From contig JAIWWG010000056.1 in assembly GCA_025435555.1 (NCBI GenBank), forward strand, positions 180,363 to 244,362: a stretch of 64,000 nt of DNA, in the 5' to 3' direction. Each line of letters starts with the position of its first letter. Position 1 is the first letter of the stretch. A program made the translations under genes and the position numbers. This DNA is from Chytriomyces cf. hyalinus JEL632. Lineage: Eukaryota; Chytridiomycota; Chytridiomycetes; Chytridiales; Chytriomycetaceae. Shown here piece after piece: positions 1 through 13,943 of the stretch. The notes below the pieces were generated by a model. It was not told the origin of the DNA and made no database searches. It saw only the letters and a list, made by a program, of their open reading frames with translations.

Positions 1-354
1 GATGAATGCAGTTGAGCACAGTGTTGGATGGATAAACGGCACCCAGTCCTTCTTACGCGAGACAATGTGGACAAGCGCGTGATCCTAAAACATACGACCC
101 AGCAGCAGCACGCCAAAGAATTGTAAGAGAAGGGGACCAAGACGGCAGCCCAAGAATTCCTCACCAAAGAAGACGAACCAGTTTCCGCCAGCCTTGATTG
201 TGTTGTTGGCAAAGTCCGCAGCATTCAAGTGCAGGATCTGTGAATCATCCAGGAGAGCGGCTTGCTGCATGGATTCAAAGTCCGGCACTACTCGGGCGGG
301 GATGCTTATGAGCAGGACCAGTATTGAAAGTGCTGCCAAGCAGGCGCCCTTCAT
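1..354 (-). CDS. Thioredoxin/PDI-like ER protein, 5' part only (runs off the left edge)
   Basis: The ATG at 354 opens a signal peptide (MKGACLAALSILVLLISIPA) followed by the first strand and helix of a thioredoxin fold: DDSQILHLNAADFANNTIKAGGNWFVFFG. Exon 1 runs 354-165 and ends exactly where the CGHC active site would follow; a GTGAGG donor starts at 164. The rest lies in or beyond an intron and outside the window, so the redox motif is not seen. The gene starts only 32 bp after the stop of another thioredoxin-type gene on the same strand, which suggests an old tandem duplication. The family (PDI/TMX) forms or isomerises disulfides of secretory proteins in the ER lumen. That role is inferred from the fold and signal peptide. 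Confidence 0.6.
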
Positions 355-386
355 TTTTTAAACAACTTTTATTTCCAACAGCATTT

Positions 387-2307
387 TCACTCCTTCTTGG
401 CCTTCTTTTCTTCTTCAGCCGGGGCCGGCTCGCTCATCAGAAGGTACAAGAACAATCCAATGCTCACCACAATTCCCGCCATCATCACAAGCGGGTACTT
501 GATGGCAAATTCCTGCGCGTCAAGGGATGTCGTCAATCAGGTAGTTGTACACGTTCCAATTCAAACAAGGAATTTACCATGTAAGGGCGCATAGTCCGTT
601 CAAACTTCTGAAAGAATGCACCAGACCATCCATTGATATGAGATCCCTGTGAGTTTGATTGCCAATTGGCCAGTCATCAGCAACGCAGACAGAGCAAAGA
701 ATAAGACGCAAACCTTCAAAGATCCATCCACAATGGCTCCAACGCTTTCAACAAGCTTTGAACCATCTTTCACGCTCAGTGCATTGCCCTCTTTATCCAC
801 CCGCCAAATTTGCTCTTCTTTTGGTTCCACGACAAGCACAATGGGCAAATCCTCCAAATTCTTGACGCCATATACTTTGCTCACATATTCGAATCGTGCG
901 CGGGCGTCAATGTACGTGAAAATGACAGTAGTGTCAGAGTCTTTGTGTGCAGTATTGTATGCGCGCGCGCTCGTTCGCAACGCGTTCAGTTCATTTGTTA
1001 GGTGGGGGCCGTCAAACATTCCAAAAACAACCACTTTGCGGCTGTCGCTGGAGGACATAATTTCGCGGCTGGAAGAGTCGCTGAATGAGGGAACGAGAGG
1101 GTGCTTATTGTCCAGGATCCAGGTGCGGACGCGTTTTTTCTGTGTTTGTGAGAGGTAGAAATAGGGGAAGGAACGTTAAGAATAGGGGCAGAAAAAAAAT
1201 GGCGTTTTCGCAAGAACAAACCTGAGTAACATCCTTCAACGGTGCCAAAGGAAGGTTGTACACCTTCGTATCCATGCCTCCATCTTTCACCGCAACAAGT
1301 CGAGGTTCTTCATCCACAGACACATCATCCAGTTTCAACGCTTTCAATGCCGCAGCCGAGTCTGGGGTGAGATAAACAGACGCAATGCTTTGAACCGACT
1401 CAGCTACTTTCAAAAAGTTGGTCTGTGCTCATATTTTTTGAGTATGGCGAATAAAATTGGCACCCATAGAAATGGCTTACAATCACGTCGTCCGAGACAG
1501 AGTCAGGATTGTAAATGTAGAAGAAGGCAACTTCCTTGGTTTTGAGCAGTGGCTCAATTTGCGTTGCGCTGATCACCGACACTGGTGGGCTGTGGGAAGT
1601 CGGGCAAGAGTGAGAAAGTAGGAAACAAAGCATGACAAATAGATGCGCTTACGATGAGAAACCATTCACGAATGATGTCAAAGTATCGAGAGAGCGTCTT
1701 CCGGCAAAGTCAATGGATCCCAAGGGCTCGATGATCCACTGAATGAATTTAAATTGACATGCAATGAATACCAGAGGGAACAAGAAACTATAACTCCAAA
1801 CCTTCAACGCAGGATATCCGCGCACATTGTATCTATTGCACACCGCAGCTTCTTGGGTGCAGTCGACCTCTGCAATCGCTGCTTTTCCTTGAAACGACTC
1901 TGCCAGTTCCTCCCAAACAGGTGCGAGAGATTTACAGTGGCCACACCAGGCTAGATGAGTAAGCAACGAGGCGAATATGAGGTGAAAAGCACAGTAAGTC
2001 AGTGCCATGAAGAAAACCTGGCAAAACGTGGCATGGGGCAAAGAAATACAGAGACAATCCATTGGGTATCCGTGGGGCCAGGATTTATAAACGTACGTGC
2101 ATAGAATTTGACAAAGACAGGACCCTTTGCGGCGGCAGCGGCGAAGGACTTCGAGGTCAGCTTTGCATTCTTTCCGAGTGGATTCAGTTCGGGAGCGTCA
2201 GACCGCATGCGCGCGACAAGAGATTCCGCCTTCGAGATGGAGTCGGAGAGCGTGGCGGCATGGGCCGAGAGACAGAGCAAAAGTGACAGCACAGAAAAGA
2301 GGTGCAT
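387..2307 (-). CDS. Transmembrane thioredoxin (TMX3/PDI-like) ER oxidoreductase
   Basis: A multi-exon gene starting at the ATG at 2307. In order, the protein has a signal peptide ([17 protein letters not shown]), a thioredoxin domain with active site [12 protein letters not shown] and the cis-Pro strand RGYPALKVW, then thioredoxin-like domains without a second CxxC (for example [12 protein letters not shown] and [11 protein letters not shown]). One membrane helix follows near the C terminus ([20 protein letters not shown]), and the cytosolic tail ends KAKKE. That tail fits the KXKXX dilysine signal for COPI retrieval to the ER. This is the plan of TMX3-type membrane PDIs: one redox domain, lumenal, type I. 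It should make or shuffle disulfides in ER clients. Exons are separated by short GT-AG introns, for example a donor just after KFYA near 2097. An AATAAA lies directly after the stop. Confidence 0.8.
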
Positions 2308-2608
2308 TTCTTATTCGAGGGCTTTTTTCAAACGCGCAATAGAATCCTTGCTATATTTATGAGCGTCTGGAGAAACGAGTGTTCCAGGGCAGAACCCATT
2401 ACACCTAAAATATTACACGGGTAGCGTAGAATATGGATGACGTTTCATGGGGTTCTGTTTCTGCATTTTCACTTTTGGCCGGTTGGCACCAAAGAACAGA
2501 GGACCAACTGGAAGCATCAGTTCGAGCTGCATTCGATACATGAAATAATAGACATCTTTTATTTTGAGCATTTTGCTTGAATTTATATTTGGGTGACGCC
2601 AGAAGACA
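2308..2608. other. Intergenic, about 300 bp
   Basis: Upstream region of the transmembrane thioredoxin gene and downstream region of the Ser/Pro-rich gene, both on the minus strand. AT-rich blocks and AATAAA-like words are present near 2550. I see no coding exon or RNA gene. Confidence 0.4.
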
Positions 2609-5253
2609 TCAATTCCTCATGCTATCGGCATCCGACACGATTCGACTTGAAGAACGCGCCGGGATCGCCATCTTGGCCCCAACAATCCCTGTCGGAGCAG
2701 TGCTCGACACAGGACTGCTGGCCTTCATACTCTGACTCCTGGACGGACTCAGCGGCAGTCTGGGCATGCTAACCCCAGCTGAAGAGCTCTTCAAACTCAC
2801 GGATGATAATTTACTAAATAGCGTTTGCAAGCTCAAGCTGGCACGTTTGTCCGTACGCTTGATACTTCCATCAGGTGTAGGGGAGCGGCTACTTCCAGAC
2901 TCTCCAACGGTAGCAAGGACGCTGTCGAAACTGCTCTTGCTGCGCACGCTTTTCGAGTATGTTTTCTCAGGCGGAGTGTTGGCACGTTTGAGTGTGCTAG
3001 GTTCGATCAGGTCGTCCTTTCCGAAATGCAGGGCACCGAGGACACTTTCAGCCCACTCCCCATACGCAACGCCTTCAGTCAAATCCACTGTCGTCGACGT
3101 TGTGCTCGATAGACTGATCACACTGGAAGTTCCACTCCGCTTACCGAAACGGAGACTCTGCTGCGACTCGGCGGCAGGGCCCTCTGACCCACCCCACAGG
3201 GTGTCCAGACTGCGGTCGCGCGTTGGATGCGGTGGAGCTCCCACTGAATGCGGCAACACAGCGGCAGCAGATGCAGGACGCGGTGGCGGTGACTTTGGCG
3301 CGGGAACAGGCGGCATCGGGAGCGGCTTGTTACGTCTGGGTGCCGGCTTGTGCTTGCGAGGAGGTGACGGTGGACCGTCGGGAGTTGTTGGACTGGCAAC
3401 GCTCGAAAGACTTCCACGACGGAGACTGAGGCGACTTGGTCTATGAGCGGGGATGGCGCCACTGGTGGAACTGGTTGTGCTGGTGCTCCGAGAACTGCCG
3501 CGACGATGGAGCTCGTTTTCATCTTCTTCGTCGCTGCGGGGGTAGTTGAGGACGTTGCGAGGGTGTGTGTATTGGAGCGCCGGTGTTGGAGTTTCAATGG
3601 GTAAAAGGTGGGCAGTTTGGAGGATTGGGTTCGGTTGAAAGATGTTGGGTGATTTACTGAAGGAAGAAGTGGACGGGGCAGTTGTGGGCTTTAACAGAAC
3701 ATGAGGTGACGATATAATAGGTTGCGTGGTGGGAATATTTGGTATCCGCACACTTGAACTTGTTTGAACAGTCTGCTGGTTTTGTGTGACGGTGCTTGAC
3801 TTCTTTGAAGCGGTTCTTGGTTGAATAACTAAATTTTGTACCGGTGGCGCTGACAAGGTTAAAGCGGAAGGTTTTGCCGTTGCAGCGATCGAATCCCTTC
3901 GCGCTGAGATTTCTATGGGCGGATACACAACTGTTGGTGGCAGCGAGGCAACAGATCGCTTTGGAACGGGAACTGTCATTTGAGAGTTTGAAACAGGATG
4001 CGGGCTGCTGGATGAATTAGATCCGAGTTTCCGTTCCAGGGAGATGCGCTGTAAATCGTCGTCGGACAGGTACGCATCAAGAACAGCATCGAATCCAGGG
4101 GATGCAGTTAGTGACGACATCCTTGACTGCTGCTGCTTTTTACCCCCCACTTCATCTTCTTTAAGCGCATGTGATACATGCTTTGTTTGTGACGCTGCTT
4201 TTGCTGATCGCTGGGGAATAACTACCGAGTTTTCCAACTCAGTATGTGGCTGCGGTGGTGGCGTGAGAACTGCTTGTAACGATGCCCTCCGTGGATTCAC
4301 AACAAAGTCTACATTTTGGTGCACATGCGAACTTAGATCCGCTGCTGCGCTAGAGGTTTTTATCGGTTCGCGCGGCGCCGGTTGATGTTGTTGGATGGGT
4401 TCTTTAAAAAATTGTGGTTTGTGTCAGTATGGTAATGAATGAGCGTTGCCATGCGAACAAACCAGATTCCGAATGCAGCGAAGCCTGCAAGTCGAGTTCG
4501 ATGGGTTCAATGATCGATGACTGTCGAGGTTTGGTTCCCGGTGGTGGGTGCCCCGCAACTGACCAATGGACATAGATTGATGCGAGAGTGTTCTGCATGA
4601 TCACGAGCCTCGGGATACTGTAGTCGGGTTTCTCTTGCTCTGTGCCAATCTTGATCGATCTGATTTCAAGGTGCCCCGTTAGCGATAGGCTGAAGGAGAT
4701 GTGTCCAACTCACGTCAAGTATGCAACTTGCAGCGGATCAACCGCTCCAAATCGACCTTTGGGAGCTTGTTTCGAGTTTTCCCTGAAGCTGGTAACATAC
4801 GGTGTGTCAACGATAACGTCCTCTTCGTCTTCATCATCTTCGTCAAAGAAGTATTCGTCGTTTGGGTTGGCTTCCGCCTCATAGTCGGAGTGGAGGGAAA
4901 GCTCGCTCATTCGGTCGGGATCCAGGCCAGCGTGGAAATCTTGGGAGCTGCTGTGTTGCCGTGCCAGCTGCTCTTCGTACGATGGAATTTCCAGCCCCAG
5001 CATCTGAACCGTATGAAACTTCAAACGGAAATTCTGAATTTGTTGTTTCACACCGGGCAAAGTTTACTTAAGAATGCACACCGGCGCAAATTATGACGCA
5101 TGACAATACTTCATGCCACTCGCTACTCTGATTCACGTGTTCTAGGTGGTGGTGTTCCGTCCCTGCGGTCTCAATGCAATCGTTGGAGAATCTTGGTCCC
5201 TGCGTCTCTCCAGAGGTGTAGTACCGCACTTGCCGACAGCGTCGCAGGGTCAT
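2609..5253 (-). CDS. Unrecognised Ser/Pro-rich protein with an acidic patch
   Basis: I do not recognise the family. Coding exons read from an ATG at about 5253 (MTLRRCRQVRYYTSGE) through an exon ending near 4712 (SYEEQLARQ, then the acidic run EDDEDEEDVIVDTPYV). A small exon at about 4630-4450 contains RLVIMQNTLASIYVHWSV. A long final exon ends at the stop at 2609. The last exon codes a low-complexity Ser/Thr/Pro-rich region of more than 570 residues with Pro runs such as PLPMPPVPAPKSPPPRP, typical of an unstructured scaffold with SH3/WW-binding motifs. The only globular-looking part is the first 200 residues. The start is uncertain, since the longer frame upstream begins with a non-ATG codon. 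The gene is divergent from the kinase at 5600. Exon joins are by eye. Confidence 0.5.
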
Positions 5254-5599
5254 TGTCACCGTTGACTTAAACAGCGCTTGGCCGCAATATCGCTCCAAAC
5301 AGAAAATTGTTGGATCCTGTCAAAACATCGCAAAATTGTTTTCAACACAACAACTCGCGCCATCGCACCTGCACTCACATTGAGCGAGACTTGCGTTCCA
5401 GCCAATCAAACTCCGTTCGTGTTTCCAAGGTGTGTGTACGCGTCGATTCTAGGGTGCGATTTGCTTACAGCCAAGGGCTGGCTCAGTTGAATCCGCACAC
5501 AGGCCAGCTAACATCTCCATCTTTGCAGAACATACAAAGCACCTTCACTCCACTTGATCTCAAAATAACTCAACTTCTCCAAAATCATTGGGATTGAAA
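5254..5599. promoter_or_regulatory. Shared divergent promoter region
   Basis: About 350 bp between the start codons of the minus-strand Ser/Pro-rich gene and the plus-strand PASK-like kinase. It must hold both 5' UTRs and promoters. No clear TATA box was picked out. The kinase start codon is in the context GAAAATGC. Confidence 0.35.
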
Positions 5600-8090
5600 A
5601 TGCACACCAAGCCAGACTCGTACGAAGTCAGCTCATTGTCAACAGCAACGCCAAGTCGTGTTGATTCCGACGAAACAATTAACGCGCTCCATGCTCAATC
5701 TAAGCACTTGACTGACAAACTATCCAACACTCTCTCGCAGTCCATGTCGTCAGAAACGCGTGTGGGAACTGATTCCGGCGTTGTGAATTTTCCACTCACG
5801 CCCACAAGGCCGAAACTCGCGGCCATCAAAGCAAACAAAGTGGCTCGTCCCGCAGCAGAGTCTAATCCACGACTGCACAGAACCGAGCGATCGACTGACC
5901 CGTTGTCCAAAAAGTCACGCCAGCCATCCTTCAAGGGCCCGAACGAATCCTATCCAAACAGTTCATCAACCATGGAGTCGTCCATGGCAAATCTGGACAT
6001 CAGCTCTTGCTCCTCCGTTTCAAAACAAAAGTCCAAGAATTGCTCATCACAAGACGCGGTCGTGGCCTCCAATGCTTCAACTGCACAAGCGCAACCCGTT
6101 CCACCACCCATCAAATTCTCGTCCAATCCGTTGAAAAAGTCCATGCAAGCATTTCCATTGCAAGACCCGCTGCGCCGAGAAAAAAAGGACGCGCCTAAAC
6201 GAACAAGTAGCATGGAAAAACTCAAAGCGTGGCGGGCAAGCGCCAGCGACTTTTTCAACGCAATTGTGAAGCATCGCTCAAACAGCAGTGACGGCATTCA
6301 TCCGACAGATGAAAGTACTGGTGGAGAGGCTGTCGAAGACGGCGCTCCTCCGCAAGAACCGAAGCCAAAAAAAAATTTATTCAATGCACTCAACACGTTT
6401 GGAACGGCTCTGATGGGCAGTGGTCCATCCGGAATAGCTAGTTCGGCTGCTTCTAGTTCGAAACAAAGCCCAATGAAGTCTGATGCCAGGCCCGAAAAAC
6501 ATTTGCGGCCTCAGGAAAACGTCGCAAGGCTGTTTCAACGGAAAGTCCCGGATGAAGCCACACTAAAAGAAGCGCAAAAGGACCGCAAAATGGATGAAGT
6601 CACGGCCAGAGAAATTGATATTGCTGGCTTTTTAAGCGGTTCGAAACCATTATCGCACAGATTCTCGCAACGCTACAAACTTGGCGAAGTGCTCGGAGAG
6701 GGCGCGTTCGGTTTTGTTATGACGGCAACGCGAGTAATGGACGGCCGACAGGTAACCGACGTTTTTAGTTTCAACGGCGCGCTTGTCGCTAAGAATCAGA
6801 GTTGGCATCCAGGTAGCCGTCAAGTTCATTAATATTGAAAAAATACCGAGGGAGTTGTGGCTCCCTGACCCTAGGAGCCCGATTGGAGACCGAGTTCCCG
6901 CAGAGATCACCATACTCCAGCAACTCGAGCACCCCAACATCATTCAATACATTGATCACGTGGTTGAGCCCAAGAAATACATTCTCCTCATCACAGAGTT
7001 ACATGGAAGTGAGTGGAAGCGCGCTCAGTATTCAACCGGGCCTGGTAGTAGCTCTACCTTGGTTGGGGATGATTGTGGAGATGGCCCTCTTGAAAAGAAA
7101 CGGGCCGCAAGTGATTCGAAAGTTCAGCGGGCAGCGAACCTCAAAATAACAACAGATCAAAAGCCCCACATTCATAAGCGCACTTCTTTTGATCTCTTCG
7201 AGTGCATTGGTGAGATATTATTTGAGAATTCCTCCCATCGACACAGCTAATCTTCTGTTTTGATTCTTACGGAAACTTGAATGAACAGACACGCGTGAGT
7301 GAAATTTTCAACCCCATTCTACGCTTGCAATACTAAAATATGCGAACCCCACAGACCATCACCTCTCCGAGCCCATCGCACGCAAAATATTTGCGCAAAT
7401 TGTCCTTGCCGTCAGATACCTCCAAGTTAAAGGACTCGTTCATCGGGACATAAAGGACGAAAACATTGTCGTTGATTCGAATTACACAATCAAAATCATC
7501 GACTTTGGAAGCGCCGCCTTTATTCCGAACAGTCAACGAGAGTATTTTACGCAGTTCAGCGGAACCACTCTTTTTGCAAGTCCGGAAATTGTCCAGAAAA
7601 AATCGTATCGCGGTCCGGAAGCAGAGATGTGGTAGGTTTTTTATCCTTTCTTTGAACTGGAAGTTGTTTCCTCACTCACAACAAAATGCAAAAAGGGCTC
7701 TGGGCGTCCTTCTCTACACAATGATTTTTGGCGAAAATCCTTTCCACAACGAAGCTGAAACCGCCGAAGGAAGTTTGAAGATGCCCAAGGGATTCCATCT
7801 GGAGTCAGATAAAGACTACCATGGGGGTAAAATCCAGCTTAACCAGCTAACTTTGACTGCGCTAACTGTTCCCATGTTTTACATACCAGGTTGCCGTCAC
7901 TTGATACGTCGCATGCTGGACTACACTCCTGAGTCGCGCATAACTATCGAAGAGGTGAGTTTTTAAACTTGTTGCCAGCTTGCGCGGTCCTGAAGTAATT
8001 TTTGCTGATCAGGTCTTGGTGCATGAGTGGTTGAAAAGTGATGTTGACTTTTACCAGGATGCGTATCGCTCTTTTCACACCGTTGCCTGA
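5600..8090 (+). CDS. PAS-kinase-type (PASK/PSK) Ser/Thr protein kinase
   Basis: Six exons (5600-6751, 6813-7209, 7355-7631, 7696-7826, 7890-7954, 8013-8090) join without a stop into 699 codons. The first 355 residues are Ser-rich and look disordered; I see no PAS domain there. The kinase domain follows: glycine loop LGEVLGEGAFGFV, VAVKFINIEKIPRELW, an insert ending DLFECID, catalytic loop LVHRDIKDENIVVD, DFGSAAFIP, and the P+1 to lobe-F block SPEIVQKKSYRGPEAEMWALG. The RDIKDEN loop, the HG-x-W insert before DLFECID and the GENPFHN stretch are hallmarks of PAS kinases (yeast Psk1/2, animal PASK), which couple nutrient state to glycogen and translation control. The domain ends VLVHEWLKSDVDFY. 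The first ORF codon at 5588 is TTG, so the ATG at 5600 is taken as the start. Confidence 0.85.
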
Positions 8091-8239
8091 AGCGCAGTTG
8101 ACATTTTCATATTCGTACAATAGTTCATCAGGTTGGCTGTTGACTCTTAATATATTCTTGTTGCCCTTCTTCCTTTTGCAACGTCACGATCATTTCAGGA
8201 CACCTCGATTTATTTCGAACATCCACCACTCAAATTGTT

Positions 8240-9775
<1,536 letters not shown>

Positions 9776-9914
9776 TTGCGATTTTCTTTTTTCCAATTCC
9801 ACTTCGTCCCAACCAAACCCAAACCATCGGGAAGCATTACAAATCCAGATTAATTTTTATTGAAGCGCTTTTCTAAATTCGGTGAGCGACACTCGTGCGC
9901 GGGACGACTCTTCT

Positions 9915-12900
9915 TTAGACATCAAAACGCACACTTCGAGTGGGAGAACCCTCCGAGTACCGATCCACATTCACTGACAGCTCAGATCGAACAGGGCTCA
10001 CTCCCGTCCCGTCGCTATTATATTCTGACGCATCAACCTCCATCCTCCGATGCCGACTCTGTCCAAGCAAAGCCGGTGACCAAGCTCTCGGTTTAATTCG
10101 AGTGGGACTTAAACTGGGATCTCGAAGTCCCTCCGATCTCGCAGCGCGCAGTCTCTCCGTCTGAAAAGCATGCGAAATGTATTCATCTGTCGCATCCATC
10201 GCAGCTGTCCCCATCGAATTGGCAGTTTCAGGAGGAACGCCAACCCGCCTTGCATTCCAAACAAAACGTTCGGCCCGTGTCTGGTCAAGTTTTGAAAGTT
10301 CCTGCCTGGCGGCCAACATTTCCTCTTTCCGAGCCATCCATTCATTTTCAACTCTTTTGAACTGTGTATCCAGAGTTTCGAGATCAGTTTGTGTTTCAAG
10401 AGTGTTTCGGTTGGATCCAACTGCTTTCGCGAGATTAAGTGCGTGGGCATGCGTATTGTTTGCTTGGAGTTGGACAAAAGATTTGCGTGCTGGAAGAAAG
10501 TTTAGATAATGATTTGTTAATCGGGTCAAGTGGTTGGGGAGACCAACCTTCAGCAATCCTTTTCAAAGCTCGAACCCTCTGCTCTTTCTCCTGTGCGTCC
10601 AATCGAGCAAGCCGCTCGTTGTGAGAATCCTCAGCGCCTACATGTGTGAAGAAACGTTTCGGAATTAAAGAAACGGGTTGCAATTCCGTCGCACATGTTC
10701 ACTTACCCATCATGGACTCCCACCAAGTCTCAACCATTTCATTCATTTTCCAATCCGCGCTTTCCCACGCTTGCTTATCTTTTTTCAATTCGTCGCTCAA
10801 TTTGCTCACTTCATCAGCAAGTTTCCTGCATAACGAGGGCCACTGGAGTTAGCCTACTTTTAAGAGGAAAACCGGAACAGTAGATTGCGCACCTTCTCCG
10901 CAAGTACTCAATTTCATCCGTCCGAATCCGCTCCTTCATCTTACTCTGATAATTGACAATAAACTCTGGATACGCGTTGAAAATGGGATACTGTCCACGC
11001 AACACGGGCTTAAAAGCCTCAAAAAATGTAACAGGGCTCGCAGAATCAGGCGTCCCGGAATGCATTCGATACGCCGCGACAACCAATTTATCCACCGAGA
11101 CACCTCCGTTCACCCTTGACAGCGTAAAAGCAATATCTTGCATCTTGGTTGCATCCAGCAAAGACACTCGTAGTTGGATAAGGTAGCTTGTTACAATATA
11201 GTATAAAAATGCCGGCGGGTTCGTGACGAGGTGATCCCAGACTCGCAGCCATTCTGATTTGGACAGGATTTCTGTCAAGAGTGTTTGTAGAAGTGGCCAG
11301 GCATAGACTTGAGACGTGATCTGAAGATGGACAAAGTGAGACAGCAAATGTGGGTCGTGGAGTTTCAAGAGGTCTTCAATAATAGCGAGGCATTCTATCG
11401 GTGGGTTGGGGTAGTACTCCCACCACTTTTGACACCAGTTTACTGTATATTTGGCAAAGTAAGTTTTTTCGCGTTGCTGTCCCTGTAAGATAGAACCGTT
11501 GAAAAGACAGGCACTCAACATAGAATCGTCATGATGACTTCGAATCCCGAGAACATGTCATTCACAAACAGTTTCACGATCGGAAACACCATTCCAGGTA
11601 AATAATCCAAATCTTCAAAAATTGGAGACCAATGAGCAAGACATGAGAGGGTTCTATTTGCAAAGAGAAAAAGTGGTCTTAATATCAGTGACAACGCGGC
11701 AAAATCGCACTAACCGCTCCATAGATTTTGCAATGCGATCACTTTTTAGAGGAAACTTTTTGCGGAAGTCTTTGACTGATGAATGAATGCCCTTTTCTAG
11801 CAAGATTTCGTAGGCATCTCGGTTTTCAGGAAGTTTGAGCAAAAACCGCCATATCATGGTTCTGTTGCACACCGATTAGATGACCAGCAATAATTCAAAA
11901 ATACATAACACACGCCTATAATCATCAGGATAGCTTCCGTAGTGTTTAAGATATTTCAAGAGCTTCCTCCTATTCAGCAGAGTCGTATTTTCCTGTTGTA
12001 TGGGAGCAGTCAGAAGAAAGAAAGTTCGGCTTGTTTCGAAATTCGGAACATCGAACTACCTTTGCCTCAATCATTTCGTAAAAGGTTTTGGTTTGCGGTG
12101 GTTGTACCTTCACTTTTTTGATTGGCGAACTGGGAGGGCTTTTTTGATGCAAGTCTTCTGCCTGAAGAAAGATTTAGAAAAATGAGTAAAAGGGTGGCGA
12201 ATTGTACCTCATCTTCATCCTCTCTCTCTTCTCTTTTCTGTACAATTATGGGTCAATCAACTGGACTAAAACTTCAGTTAGCCAATCACCTCCTTTCCTG
12301 GCCTGAACATATGATCAACGCGTATAAGGCGGAGTGAATACTTGACATCCATCAACACCACCGTCATAACGCTTCCATCATGGGATACGGAGAAGGATCG
12401 GAACTTGGTGTGATTTTGATAAAAAGAATAAGAAAGAGTGGTGCTTCGCAAAAGGGATTGCATACCAAATGCTTTCCTTTGAATTGACCCAACATTTTCG
12501 CCTTTTCCACATCAATTAATACAAGCTGCCCAGCACTTGATAAAACAGCAATAACCTGTGCATGATTCATAAAAATGATCAGAAATTGGGCAGCCCGTTT
12601 CGCTTCGACTTCTTTCTCTGAATGTTCCCTACATTACTGTTTCCAAGGAACTCGATTTGAGAGATAATTCGCTTCTTAAAGTCAGGAATCACAATTTCAT
12701 GCACAAGGCGCTTTTCAATCAAATTCCACACAGTTACAGAGGAATCGCTTTAAATTCATATAAAGTGCATTAGATGTAAGATGTCATCGAGTGAAGCAGC
12801 ATACATACATTCCTCCATAGACCAAGTACTCATCATTTGCGGAAGTGGAGAAATATGACGTTCGATTTTGATATACATGGAAGCGTGTTTGAGAGGTTCT

Positions 12901-13943
12901 GTCGTTGCCCGAAATGGAATTTCCCAGAGGTTGCTGTTCTAGATTTGCTGCGAATCGATCCAACGAGATTTTCCAGCGCAGATTCACCGTGAAAGTGTCC
13001 CATATAAGAATCGATCCGTCATTGAATGCCGTCACAATCGCATCTCCCGTCTTTGAAAAGCTTGCCTTGAAAAAGGCGGTTTCGATATTTGAATGACGTC
13101 AGGGTCAGAATTCCCCAAACCATAGAATGCAGAAGCTCCAAATACCTGTTGCACACCCGGCCCTGCGCCCATCAGCACGCGTTTTCGCTCCCATTTTTCT
13201 GTATCCCAGAGAATAGATTCTGTGGAACTATTTGAAATGGCCAATGGTAGTGTTGGATGGACCGATATTGCCAACGGTGCGGATTTGTGATATGCCGGAA
13301 GTCGCGCAACAAGCAAGTTGGTGTCAATATTGTAGCAATGAATTGAGTTGTCCGAAAGTCCGAGAATGATTTCACGTCGACGAACAGAATTGAAGGTCAT
13401 GCAGACAGCCGAAACACCCGATCGAGCGACAAGCCAGAATCTGTGAACGGGGCCGTCAATATAAGCAGTATCGCATGTCACTTGACGTTACTTGTTCTTT
13501 GGAATATCGAACGCAAAAACATGTCCGCGCTGATCGACAGCAGCGACCACGTATGCGAAGATTGGATTGAAGCTGGAATCAGCGGATGCGCTTTGAGGTA
13601 GATTGGAGGCGGTGTTGATGTTGACGTTTATGGGCATTTCAGCGCTCGACGCGACACTGAGGGTGAGGGTCGTTAATGGACAGAAGGAGCAGAAAAGATC
13701 TACGCAGGGATACCATGTGAAAGGAACAGGTCGGACAACGTGAGTTCCGTCCACGGATGCTGCATTCAACACGCGTAGAAGCGAGCTAACATCTGCGTGT
13801 AAATAAGCGCTTGTTTGAAGACGTTACGCATGAACTGACCCGGCGCTGACCAGTCCTGCCACTATTTTGCGCCATTCGGACACTCGCCACAAATCCGCTG
13901 TTTTGCTCTCACCAACGAAGAGCGTGCGAGGTGGAAGAGACAT
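9915..13943 (-). CDS. TBC1D31-like: TBC1D31 (WDR67)-like protein: WD40 repeats, TBC domain, coiled coil
   Basis: Many short exons from the ATG at 13943 (MSLPPRTLFVGES). The N-terminal half has WD40-like units, for example AFNDGSILIWDT, LGLSDNSIHCYNIDTN and SSAGQLVLIDVEKAK. The middle is a TBC domain (IWRFLLKLPENRDAYEILL, WWEYYPNPPIECLAI, QVYAWPLLQTLLTEI). The C-terminal third is coiled coil (KLADEVSKLSDELKKDK, ARLDAQEKEQRVRALKRI) ending in a basic Ser/Pro tail. This order matches animal TBC1D31, a centriolar-satellite and ciliary protein. I do not see a classical IxxDxxR arginine-finger motif in the TBC part, so Rab-GAP activity is doubtful. Its presence supports a flagellated fungus. It starts 55 bp from the beta-COP gene, which is divergent. 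Confidence 0.8.

Noticed and set aside
2766-3446. 226-codon plus-strand ORF
   Set aside because: Lies wholly antisense to the Ser/Pro-rich exon; Arg/Leu-rich mirror of Ser/Pro codons, no domain.
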